32,934 nucleotides of DNA from Arthrobacter sp. H20. GTDB taxonomy: Bacteria > Actinomycetota > Actinomycetes > Actinomycetales > Micrococcaceae. The stretch is from the NCBI RefSeq assembly GCF_000520515.1, contig NZ_KI914752.1:64806-97739 (forward strand). The letters are read 5' to 3'. A model generated the notes under the pieces. That model was not told the DNA's origin and ran no database searches. It worked only from the letters and a program-made list of their open reading frames with translations. Numbering within the stretch: position 1 is the stretch's first letter; each line of letters starts with the position of its first letter. Both the position numbers and the translations under genes were made by a program. Shown here piece after piece: positions 7,075 through 14,636 of this stretch.

Positions 7075-8322
7075 ATGAAGAAATCCATCCGGACCGGATT
7101 TGTCGTAAGTGTTGCGGCGGCCGGTCTTTTGCTCACCTCCTGCGGCTTTGGCGGCGGAGAATCCGGCGGAGACGCAGAGGGCGGCACCACTCTCGACCTC
7201 CTGGTCCCCAGCTATTCCGACGGCAGCAAGGCGCTCTGGGAAGGCGTCATCGAAGAGTTCGAGGCGGCCAACGAGGGCATTACCGTCAACCTTCAGGTCG
7301 AGTCATGGGAAAACCTTGAGTCGGTGCTGAACACCCAGATCCAGGCCGGCGAGGCACCCGACATCTACAACGGCGGCGCGTTCTCCGCCTTCGCTACCGA
7401 GGGCCTGCTGTACTCGGCCGAGGAAATCGCCTCCCCGGAGACTCTCAGCGACTTCCAGGAATCCTTCGCAGCCAACGAACAGGTGGCCGGCACCCAGTAT
7501 GCCCTGCCGCTGCTTGCCTCGGCGCGCGCCCTGTTCTACAACGAGGACCTGTTTCAGGAAGCCGGCGTTGACGGCGCTCCCACCACCTGGGACGAGCTGT
7601 ACGACGCAGCCGAAGCGATCACCGAGACCGGTACTCCCGGCTACGGTATGCCGCTCGGATCGGAGGAGGCCCAGGGCGAGGCCCTCATCTGGATGGCCGG
7701 CAACGGCGGCGGGTTTGGTGACGCTGAGGAGATCACCGTCAACACCCCCGAGAACCTTGAGGCAGCCGAGTTCATGAAGCGCATGATCGACGATGGGCTG
7801 ACCCAGGCCGACCCCGGTGCCACCCAGCGCACTCCGATGATCAACGTGTTCATCCAGGGGCAGATCGGCATGGTCTATGGCTTGCCGCAGACCGTCGGCC
7901 AGATCGAAGCTGAGAACCCTGACCTGAACTACGGTCTGGCGAACATCCCAACGGCGTCGGGCGAACCCGCCACCCTGGGTGTTGCCGACCGCCTGATGTC
8001 GTTCAAGAACGACGGCGATAAGGCCGAGGCTGTCACAGCGTTCATGGACCACTTCTTCGCCCCGGAGAACTACGTCGAATGGGTCAGCACCGAGGGTTTC
8101 CTGCCCACCACCATCAGCGGTGCAGAGCAGATGTCGGGCGACGAGACCTTGGCGCCGTTCCTGGAGATGCTGCCAAGCGCCCAGTTCTATCCCACCTCCA
8201 ACCCGGCCTGGAACGCCACCGATGGTGCGTTCAAGAGCCTGTTTGGCCAGCTTGGGCAAGGAATGGAACCAGCCGAGGTGCTCGCCCAGATCCAAGCCGA
8301 AGCTGACGCAGCGGCCGAGTAG
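7075..8322 (+). CDS. ABC sugar transporter, extracellular substrate-binding lipoprotein
   Basis: This 415-residue solute-binding protein of the MalE/UgpB cluster (extracellular solute-binding family 1) captures sugar outside the membrane. It has a lipoprotein signal: MKKSIRTGF, a hydrophobic stretch and the lipobox LLTSC with Cys23, then a Gly/Glu-rich linker. Family-1 features include EFEAANEGITVNLQVESWEN, QIQAGEAPDIYNGG, ARALFYNEDLFQEAGVD, PTTWDELYDAAEAI and the C-terminal SNPAWNATDGAFKSL. The chosen ATG has GAGGA at 7066-7070 and begins exactly at the signal peptide. The same frame is open upstream from 6943, but that part is not secretory and has no ribosome site. It is first gene of the importer operon, divergent from the catabolic operon, and probably induced with it. 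Confidence 0.95.
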   Translation: MKKSIRTGFVVSVAAAGLLLTSCGFGGGESGGDAEGGTTLDLLVPSYSDGSKALWEGVIEEFEAANEGITVNLQVESWENLESVLNTQIQAGEAPDIYNGGAFSAFATEGLLYSAEEIASPETLSDFQESFAANEQVAGTQYALPLLASARALFYNEDLFQEAGVDGAPTTWDELYDAAEAITETGTPGYGMPLGSEEAQGEALIWMAGNGGGFGDAEEITVNTPENLEAAEFMKRMIDDGLTQADPGATQRTPMINVFIQGQIGMVYGLPQTVGQIEAENPDLNYGLANIPTASGEPATLGVADRLMSFKNDGDKAEAVTAFMDHFFAPENYVEWVSTEGFLPTTISGAEQMSGDETLAPFLEMLPSAQFYPTSNPAWNATDGAFKSLFGQLGQGMEPAEVLAQIQAEADAAAE

Positions 8323-8328
8323 CCTACA

Positions 8329-8361
8329 GCCAGTACCGGCGTGGTCCGCGCCGGTACTGGC
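8329..8361 (+). promoter_or_regulatory. Intercistronic hairpin after the binding-protein gene
   Basis: GCCAGTACCGGCG (8329-8341) and CGCCGGTACTGGC (8349-8361) form a perfect 13-bp stem with a 7-nt loop, starting 6 nt after the stop codon. There is no T-run, so it is more likely an mRNA 3'-end protector or partial attenuator than a full terminator. Such a hairpin would give more binding protein than permease, as known for malE/malF-type operons. Confidence 0.7.
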
Positions 8362-8397
8362 CCCTAACCATTGGCGGTAGAGAATGAGCTATTTACG

Positions 8398-9333
8398 ATG
8401 AGCGCACAGCCTGTACTGGCCGGCCCGCCCGCGTCCCACGGACGAAAGCGCCGCAGACAAAACTCCGACGGTCTCCCTGCCGCCCTCCCCTGGATCGGCC
8501 CGGTCCTCCTCCTGATCTTTGCGATCGTGATCTTCCCCGCCGGGTTCATGATCTTCAACTCCACCCGGGACATCAGCCAGAGCGGCATCGACCAGGGCAC
8601 CGCGGGGTTCGTTAACTTCGCCGAGGTGTTCTCCGACCCCAACCTCCCGCGGGTGCTACTGAACACAGTGGTCTGGGTCGTCGTCGTCGTGTCGCTGACA
8701 GTGCTCATTTCCCTGGTATTGGCCCAGTTCCTCAACAAACCCTTTCCCGGCCGCACCCTGGTCAGGATGGCGGTGGTGGTCCCCTGGGCTGCGAGCGTGG
8801 TCATGACCACCACGGTGTTCTACTACGGTCTCGATAGCAACTACGGGATCATGAACACGTTCCTCGTCGATATTGGCATCCTCGACTCGCCGTATGGCTT
8901 CACTAAGAACGTGTTTCCAGCGCTCGGGGTGGCCATCATCGTCGCGGTGTTTGTGTCCATCCCGTTCACCGCCTACACCCTCTTGGCTGGGTTGCAGTCA
9001 GTCCCTGAGGACGCGCTCGAAGCCGCCAAGATGGACGGTGCGGGCCCGTTCCGCACCTACTTCAGCATCGTGCTACCCCAGCTTCGTGGAGCCCTCGCCG
9101 TCGCGGTGCTGATCAATATCATCAACGTGTTCAATAACTTGCCGATTCTCAGAATTATCACTGGATCGATCCCCGGCTATCAGGCCGACACCCTCATGAC
9201 CTACATCTTCAAGGTGCTGCAGTTTGACCGACGGGTGGACCTTGCCAGTGCCCTCAGCGTGGTCAACTTCGCCATCGTCATTGTGATCGTTGCGGCGTAC
9301 GTGAAAATCGTCAAGCCGATGAAGGAGGCCTAG
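8398..9333 (+). CDS. ABC sugar transporter permease 1 (MalF-type)
   Basis: This 311-residue inner-membrane permease has six predicted transmembrane segments, beginning with ALPWIGPVLLLIFAIVIFPA. The cytoplasmic EAA loop that docks the ATPase is EAAKMDGAGPFRTYFSIVLP. A basic cytoplasmic head (GRKRRRQ) precedes the first helix. It would pair with the following permease to form the channel of a CUT1-type importer for di/oligosaccharides or amino sugars. The chosen ATG lies 37 nt after the hairpin; ribosome-binding signals are weak there (GAGAATGAG about 10 nt upstream). A TTG at 8371 extends the frame by nine residues and is less attractive. It ends 2 nt before the next gene. Confidence 0.93.
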   Translation: MSAQPVLAGPPASHGRKRRRQNSDGLPAALPWIGPVLLLIFAIVIFPAGFMIFNSTRDISQSGIDQGTAGFVNFAEVFSDPNLPRVLLNTVVWVVVVVSLTVLISLVLAQFLNKPFPGRTLVRMAVVVPWAASVVMTTTVFYYGLDSNYGIMNTFLVDIGILDSPYGFTKNVFPALGVAIIVAVFVSIPFTAYTLLAGLQSVPEDALEAAKMDGAGPFRTYFSIVLPQLRGALAVAVLINIINVFNNLPILRIITGSIPGYQADTLMTYIFKVLQFDRRVDLASALSVVNFAIVIVIVAAYVKIVKPMKEA

Positions 9334-9335
9334 GC

Positions 9336-10250
9336 ATGTCCACCACCACCCTCAATGATTCGGAACGCTCAGCACTGCCCCCGGTAAAAACACGTCAAAA
9401 ACGGTACGGCGCCGATCAGGTTTCCGGGCGCAGGATGGGCCTGCGGATGGCTATCGGCGCCGTCGTAGCCCTGGTGTTCCTGCTGCCCTACGCCATCATG
9501 CTGGTGGGCTCGCTGAAGACTCGGTCAGAAATCCTCGCTGTGCCGCCCGCGTACTTCCCCACAGAGGGCCTGCAGTGGAGCAACTATGCGACCATGTGGG
9601 AGACCCCTGAGACGCCGCTGCCCTACAACCTGATCTCGACGATCATCATCGCGGTTTTCGCAACCCTTCTGGTGCTTTTGGTAGCGACCCCGGCGGCTTA
9701 CTACACGGCCAGGTTCCGGTTCCCTGGAAAGACTGTGTTCCTGTTCCTTGTCATTGTGACGCAGATGCTGCAACCGGCGGTCCTGACCGCCGGCCTGTTC
9801 AGGGAGATGCTGCTGCTGGGCATCAACGACACCTGGCTGGCGATGATCCTGATCAATGCAGCGTTCAACCTGTCCTTCGCCCTGTGGATCATGCATAGTT
9901 TCTTCGCCGCGATCCCGAAGGAGATTGACGAGGCCGCCCAGCTCGATGGCGCCGGCAAGCTCACGGTGATGTTCCGGGTGAACCTGCCGCTGGTCTGGCC
10001 CGGCATCGTGACAGCAGTCATCTTCACGTTCGTGTCGTCGTGGAACGAGTTTGCGGCGTCGCTGGTGATCATGTCGACGGCGGAGAACCAGCCCCTGTCC
10101 GTGGCCCTGACCAAGTTCATCGGACAGTATGCAACCTCGTGGCAGTACGTGTTTGGCATCTCAATTGTCGCGATCATTCCGGTCATTATTCTGTTCGCGC
10201 TGATCGAGAAGCGCCTGATCGGTGGCCTCACAGCCGGCGCCGTGAAGTAG
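9336..10250 (+). CDS. ABC sugar transporter permease 2 (MalG-type)
   Basis: This 304-residue permease has six predicted membrane helices. A basic N-terminal tail precedes MAIGAVVALVFLLPYAIMLV, and a long periplasmic loop contains VPPAYFPTEGLQWSNYATMW. The EAA motif is EAAQLDGAGKLTVMFRVNLP and the C-terminus is ALIEKRLIGGLTAGAVK, the standard ending of CUT1 MalG-like permeases. A strong AAGGAGG lies 6 nt before the ATG, inside the end of the upstream gene, so translation is coupled. No ATP-binding subunit follows. Actinobacterial CUT1 importers commonly share one MsiK/UgpC-type ATPase encoded elsewhere, and I infer that here. The operon ends at this gene, 29 nt from a convergent VOC gene. Confidence 0.94.
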   Translation: MSTTTLNDSERSALPPVKTRQKRYGADQVSGRRMGLRMAIGAVVALVFLLPYAIMLVGSLKTRSEILAVPPAYFPTEGLQWSNYATMWETPETPLPYNLISTIIIAVFATLLVLLVATPAAYYTARFRFPGKTVFLFLVIVTQMLQPAVLTAGLFREMLLLGINDTWLAMILINAAFNLSFALWIMHSFFAAIPKEIDEAAQLDGAGKLTVMFRVNLPLVWPGIVTAVIFTFVSSWNEFAASLVIMSTAENQPLSVALTKFIGQYATSWQYVFGISIVAIIPVIILFALIEKRLIGGLTAGAVK

Positions 10251-10279
10251 CACCTCAACCGCCAACCTAGCTCGGGTGT

Positions 10280-10654
10280 TCAGGAATAGTTGGGGAGCTC
10301 CTGCAGCGACCACTCATTGCCGTCCGGATCGGCGAAGTAGACGAACCGGCCCCATTCCATTTCTTCGACGCCCCGTGCCGTCACTCCATGATCGGTCAGG
10401 TGTTTGAGCGCGTCGTCGGCGTTGGGCACCACGATCATGACACCCTGCTGCGACCCGGGCGGCATCTCGGTGAGGCCAGTTCCCAGCACGATGGAGCACG
10501 CAGACCCCGGCGGTGTCAGCTGAACGAAGCGGAGGTTCTCGTCAACCTGCTGGTCATGATCGGCGACGAAACCGACCTGGTCGACGTAAAACGCTTTCGC
10601 CCGGTCAACATCGGTGACGGGTATCGGGACAACTTCGATCTTCCAGTCCAGCAT
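10280..10654 (-). CDS. Small VOC/glyoxalase-family protein
   Basis: This 124-residue single-module VOC protein would act as a dimer. The N-terminus KIEVVPIPVTDVDRAKAFYV is the standard beta-alpha opening, and YFADPDGNEWSLQELP is the standard C-terminal metal-side strand with its Glu. No substrate can be named; the family covers lyases, dioxygenases and drug-binding proteins. I start at ATG 10654 (MLDWKIEVV), which has AGAGGA about 8 nt upstream. An in-frame extension to 10708 adds 18 non-family residues. It is flanked by convergent transporter genes and by hutI 97 nt upstream on the same strand, so it could be read through from the hut operon, though it has no obvious link to histidine. Confidence 0.87.
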   Translation of the reverse strand: MLDWKIEVVPIPVTDVDRAKAFYVDQVGFVADHDQQVDENLRFVQLTPPGSACSIVLGTGLTEMPPGSQQGVMIVVPNADDALKHLTDHGVTARGVEEMEWGRFVYFADPDGNEWSLQELPNYS

Positions 10655-10750
10655 TTCCAGTCCTCTCGGTAGGTGTCGCGAGTCCACCCGGTGGCGGATA
10701 CTGGTCACAGCCTAGAACCCAAAGCGGTCAGATTCCGTCCGCATTGTTTA

Positions 10751-11986
10751 TCACTTCTCCCCCAGCCCGGTGCTGACGCCCTGTTTCCAGACCGCGTAGG
10801 TCAGCGGGATACCGGGCCGGTACGCCAGATGGGTCGCGGACGGGGCGTTCAGCAACTGCAGGTCAGCCCGATGCCCGACGGCGAGGGAGCCGACCGCACG
10901 GGCGCCGTCGTCGTCGGTCCCTGCCTCCCGGTGCAGGGCGAGTGCACCACCGAAGGTGGCGGCGCGGATGGCCTCCTGCACGCTGAGCCCCATCTGCAGG
11001 ACTGCTGTCGTCACGCAGTAGGCCATCGATGTGGTGTAGGACGTGCCGGGGTTGCAGTTGGAGGCCAGGGCAATCTTGACGCCGGCGTCGAGCAGTTTGC
11101 GGCCGGGCGCCAGCGGCTGGCGGGTGGACAGGTCGCAGGCGGGCAGACAGGTCGCCACCGTTCCGCGGGTGCCTGAAGTCCCGCGGTCGCCCGCGCCGTC
11201 ATCCCACCCGGACCAGGTTCCGGCGAGGGCATCAATGTCAGCTGCATCAAGATAGTTCACATGGTCCACGCTGGCCGCGCCGAACTCGACGGCGAGCTGC
11301 ACTCCCTCACCGTGGCCCAGTTGGTTTCCATGGACCCGGAGCCCCAGCCCGGCGTCCCGGCACGCGCCCAGGATCTCGCGGGACTGCTCAGCGGTGAAAG
11401 CGCCACGCTCGCAGAACACGTCAGCGAAGCTGACGTAGGGTCTGACGGCATCGAGCATTGGCCCGCAGACCAGGCGCACATAGTCGTCCGGGGCCATCCC
11501 GGCAGGGATGAGATGGGCGCCGAGATACGTCACTTCGTCGACGGCGCCGGCCGCGATGCGCGCGCTGCGGCCCTCGTGCTCGACGTCGAGCCCATACCCG
11601 GTCTTGGTCTCAAGATAGGTAGTGCCGCCCGCATTGGCCTCGGCGACCCGGCCCAGGAGCAGCCGGGTGAGATCGTAGTCGGAGGCGGCGCGGGTAGCCT
11701 CAGTGGTGACAGCGATCCCGCCCGCTGCATAGTCCTCGCCCGCCATCCGTGCCTCGAACTCGGCGGTGCGGTCCCCGGCGAAAACGAGATGGGTGTGACT
11801 GTCCACCCAGCCCGGAAGACCGGCCCGCCCCTGAGCATCGATCATTTCATCAGCAGCGGGGGCGTCCGACGCTGAACCGATCCAGCTGATCCGCTCCCCC
11901 TCGAAGACCACCGCTGCATTCTTCAGGACGGCGTGGTCGCTGTCCTGGGTTGATAATTCACCGATGTTCGTAATCAACTTGCTCAT
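10751..11986 (-). CDS. hutI: Imidazolonepropionase
   Basis: HutI hydrolyses 4-imidazolone-5-propionate to N-formimino-L-glutamate, the third step of histidine breakdown. The 411-residue amidohydrolase shows GWVDSHTHLVFAGDR (metal His64 and His66), KTGYGLDVEHE, RVHGNQLGHGEG (His219), SVDHVNYLD (His242) and ALASNCNPGTSYTTS. In that last motif most HutI proteins have Asp (SDxNPGS) as metal ligand and base; here the codon at 11057-11059 reads Asn310. There is also a Gly/Asp/Thr-rich insertion at about residues 257-276 not expected in this loop. Identity is secure, but these changes make activity worth testing. The ATG overlaps the hutF stop by 4 bp, with GAGGGGG upstream. It is the last gene of the hut operon. 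Confidence 0.94.
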   Translation of the reverse strand: MSKLITNIGELSTQDSDHAVLKNAAVVFEGERISWIGSASDAPAADEMIDAQGRAGLPGWVDSHTHLVFAGDRTAEFEARMAGEDYAAGGIAVTTEATRAASDYDLTRLLLGRVAEANAGGTTYLETKTGYGLDVEHEGRSARIAAGAVDEVTYLGAHLIPAGMAPDDYVRLVCGPMLDAVRPYVSFADVFCERGAFTAEQSREILGACRDAGLGLRVHGNQLGHGEGVQLAVEFGAASVDHVNYLDAADIDALAGTWSGWDDGAGDRGTSGTRGTVATCLPACDLSTRQPLAPGRKLLDAGVKIALASNCNPGTSYTTSMAYCVTTAVLQMGLSVQEAIRAATFGGALALHREAGTDDDGARAVGSLAVGHRADLQLLNAPSATHLAYRPGIPLTYAVWKQGVSTGLGEK

Positions 11987-13332
11987 GAGTCCCCCTCCAT
12001 TGTGCTGGCCAGCAGGGCGGCCGGATCACCGAGGATGAGGTGGTATCCGTCGCGCGCCACCAGACGACCGGCGATGACGACGGCGGTCACGTCCGCCGCA
12101 GTGGCGGTGAGGGGTAGCTGGGCGGCGGTGGATCCAGCGGTGCGGACCGATGTTGGGTTCACGCTGACCAGGTCGCAGGGGCTGCCCACGCTGAGGGCAG
12201 CCACCGGGGTGGCCATGGAGCGGGCGGCACCGGTGGTCGCAGCGTCGAGCAGGTCTGCCGGGGTAAAGCGTCCGCGCTGGCCTGAGCCCAACCGTTCCCC
12301 GTGTTCGAGAGCCCGCATTTCCAGCCACGGGTCAATCACCGCGTGCTGATCGGTACCCAGCGCAATCCGGGTGCCAGCGTCGCGCAGTGCCCGGGCAGGT
12401 CCGATCCCGTCGGCGAGATCGGCCTCGGTGGTGGGGCACAGGACTGCTGTAGTGCCGGCCCGGCCCAGCAGGGCAATGTCCTCAGGGGTGAGGTGGGTGG
12501 CGTGCACTACGCTCAGCCGGTCGGTGAGGAGCCCGTATCGATGGAGCAGACCTGTCGGCGTGGTGCCGTAGTGCTCCAGACAGTCGGCGTTTTCGGCTGG
12601 TTGTTCCGACAGGTGGACGTGGAGGGGAACATCGGTGGGGAGGCCTGCGGCGAGGGTCCGGAGCGCGTCTTCGGGGACGGCGCGGACCGAATGCAGGGCC
12701 GCGCCGACAGTGACGAATGCGGGGTCAAACTGTGTGGCGACAGTCCCCCGGAGGGAAGTGAACCGCTCAAGCCAGGCGCCGGCGTCGGGGTCCCCGAACC
12801 GTTCCTGGTCCGGGACCAGCCGCTGGCCGATGCCGCCGGCGAGGTAACAGGTGTCCAGCAGGGTGAGACGGATTCCGGCAGTGACCGCCGCACGGCACAG
12901 GGCGAGCTCCATTGCGTGCTGCCCGTCGTCGTCGGGCCCGTACGGTGTACCACCGACCTGGTGGTGGACGTAGTGGAACTCGGCGACGCTGGACCATCCG
13001 GTGACCACCATCTCGGCGAATACCGCAGTGGCGAGGCGTTCGTAACCGGCCGGGGTCAGTTGCCCGGCGGCCCGGTACATTTCCCTGCGCCACACCCAGA
13101 AGTCGCCGCCGCCGTCGTGGGTCCGGCCCCGGAGCATCCGGTGGAAGGCGTGCGAATGGGCGTTGGCAGCGGCCGGGAACACCACTCCGGTCAGGTCCCT
13201 GCTGTCGCCCTGTGCTGCATCAACGTCGGCTGTGAGGGCGGTTATCGTACCGGCGTCACCGATCTCGATGCGCACCCGGGACCGGATGCCCTGTCCCGCG
13301 ACCCAGGCCTGCTCACACCAAAACGTGCTCAC
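11983..13332 (-). CDS. hutF: Formimidoylglutamate deiminase
   Basis: HutF removes ammonia from N-formimino-L-glutamate, giving N-formyl-L-glutamate. The 449-residue amidohydrolase carries NAHSHAFHRMLRGRTHDGGG (metal His-x-His), FWVWRREMYRAA (substrate loop typical of HutF), HYVHHQVGG, PLHVHLSEQPAEN (metal His), VVHATHLTPED (His) and ALGTDQHAVIDPWLEMRALE (catalytic Asp). All expected metal ligands are present. Translation begins at a GTG that overlaps the stop of the M20 gene by 4 bp. Its presence shows the locus uses the two-step route through formylglutamate, which needs a formylglutamate amidohydrolase, and makes the M20 neighbour interesting. Confidence 0.95.
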   Translation of the reverse strand: MSTFWCEQAWVAGQGIRSRVRIEIGDAGTITALTADVDAAQGDSRDLTGVVFPAAANAHSHAFHRMLRGRTHDGGGDFWVWRREMYRAAGQLTPAGYERLATAVFAEMVVTGWSSVAEFHYVHHQVGGTPYGPDDDGQHAMELALCRAAVTAGIRLTLLDTCYLAGGIGQRLVPDQERFGDPDAGAWLERFTSLRGTVATQFDPAFVTVGAALHSVRAVPEDALRTLAAGLPTDVPLHVHLSEQPAENADCLEHYGTTPTGLLHRYGLLTDRLSVVHATHLTPEDIALLGRAGTTAVLCPTTEADLADGIGPARALRDAGTRIALGTDQHAVIDPWLEMRALEHGERLGSGQRGRFTPADLLDAATTGAARSMATPVAALSVGSPCDLVSVNPTSVRTAGSTAAQLPLTATAADVTAVVIAGRLVARDGYHLILGDPAALLASTMEGDS

Positions 13333-14555
13333 AGCAAGTCTTCCAACACGTCGGCGAGCGCCGTTGACGCCAGATCCGCGTCGGAGCGTTCAACGAACTC
13401 CTCCGGCGAGTGGCTGATGCCGGTCGGATTGCGGATGTAGACCATGCCCGAGGGAACGTAGCCGGCCAGCACCCCGGCGTCGTGCCCAGCACCGGTGGGA
13501 AGGGTGGGCACCGGGAGGTTGCCGTTCGACTGGCTGAGGGAGTTTTGCAGCTGGCGTTGCAGGGTCGAGTCGAACTGGACAGTACTGCTGAAGGATTCCT
13601 CGGTCAGGGTCACTGAACACCCTTCGAACGCTGCGGCTTTCTGCGCCTGGCCGTGGATTGACTCAACGAGTGCCGCGGTTACCGAGTTGTCGGGGTGGCG
13701 GACGTCCAGCCACAGGTCGACGCGCGATGCGATGACGTTGGTGCCGCCTGGCACGGGCTGCAGGCGTCCTACAGTGGCACGGGCATCATCCTGACCTTCC
13801 GCAACTCTGCGGATGGCCAGCACAATCTGCGCGGCGACGATCATCGGGTCGGCGCGGTGGGCCATCAGGGTGGTACCGGCATGGTTGCCCTGGCCCTCTA
13901 CGCTCAACCGCCAGCGTCCGTGCCCGAGGATTGATGAGCCGACGCCGACTGGCGCATCCAGGTCGATTAGCGCCCTCCCCTGTTCGACGTGGAGTTCGAC
14001 GAAGTCGCCGATGGTCCGCAGTGCTTCCTCGTCCCGCCCGAGATGTGCTGGGTCCAGTCCGTTCGCTCGGCTGACGTCGGCGAAGGTGTTACCGGCCGGG
14101 TCTTTGAGGTTCCGCACCCGGTCGGCGTCGATAGCGCCGGTGAGCAGCCGTGACCCGAGGCAGGCGATCCCGAACCGGGAACCTTCCTCCTCGGGGAACA
14201 CAGCTACGGCAAGACCGCGGCGAGGTTCAACCCCGCGTTCCTTCAGCTCGTCGACGGCGGCCAGCGCCGCTGCAACGCCGAGTGGACCATCGAACGCCCC
14301 ACCACCTGGTACCGAGTCGAGGTGGCTTCCCGTGACGAGAGCTCCGGTCCGGTTCCCCGACGCGGTATCCCACCAGCCCCACATGATGCCGTTGCGGTCG
14401 GTGCTGACCTCAAGCCCGCGTTTCGAGGCTTCGGCAGTGAACCATTCGCGGAGCTCCAGCTCCGGGGTAGAGAACACTTGCCGTGAATAACCTCCCCGGG
14501 CAGAATCCCGTCCGACGTCGGAAATCGATTCCAGCAGATGACTTACGGTGTTCAT
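13329..14555 (-). CDS. M20-family amidohydrolase (allantoate amidohydrolase / N-carbamoylase type), candidate N-formylglutamate hydrolase
   Basis: This 408-residue zinc hydrolase has the N-carbamoyl-L-amino-acid hydrolase/allantoate amidohydrolase layout. The dinuclear metal site is visible: GSHLDSVPGGGAFDGPLGV (His78, Asp89), VFPEEEGSRFG (catalytic and ligand Glu), FVELHVEQGRALID (His189), and the late HDAG and NPTGISHSPEEF (His). The dimerisation/lid domain includes GQGNHAGTTLMAHRADP. The family hydrolyses ureido or N-acyl amino-acid amides. It sits inside the hut operon between hutU and hutF, while no HutG-type deformylase is found, so I infer that it hydrolyses N-formylglutamate to glutamate and formate. 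Automatic annotation would probably call it AllC. ATG 14555 has GGAGAG upstream. The gap to hutU is 81 bp without another gene. Confidence 0.88.
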   Translation of the reverse strand: MNTVSHLLESISDVGRDSARGGYSRQVFSTPELELREWFTAEASKRGLEVSTDRNGIMWGWWDTASGNRTGALVTGSHLDSVPGGGAFDGPLGVAAALAAVDELKERGVEPRRGLAVAVFPEEEGSRFGIACLGSRLLTGAIDADRVRNLKDPAGNTFADVSRANGLDPAHLGRDEEALRTIGDFVELHVEQGRALIDLDAPVGVGSSILGHGRWRLSVEGQGNHAGTTLMAHRADPMIVAAQIVLAIRRVAEGQDDARATVGRLQPVPGGTNVIASRVDLWLDVRHPDNSVTAALVESIHGQAQKAAAFEGCSVTLTEESFSSTVQFDSTLQRQLQNSLSQSNGNLPVPTLPTGAGHDAGVLAGYVPSGMVYIRNPTGISHSPEEFVERSDADLASTALADVLEDLL

Positions 14556-14636
14556 TAAAACTCTCCAGGTACGACGCTTCGCGGACGACGACGAACGGGT
14601 GGCCCAGCCGGGTAGGCGGCTCGCGACTGACTATAG

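Noticed and set aside
7303-8295. Long open frame opposite the sugar-binding protein gene (330 codons, minus)
   Set aside because: It is an antisense shadow of a well-supported lipoprotein gene and matches no family I recognise.
12301-13440. Long open frame opposite hutF (379 codons, plus)
   Set aside because: High-GC codon bias opens antisense frames; hutF has every catalytic motif and the opposite frame has no domain.
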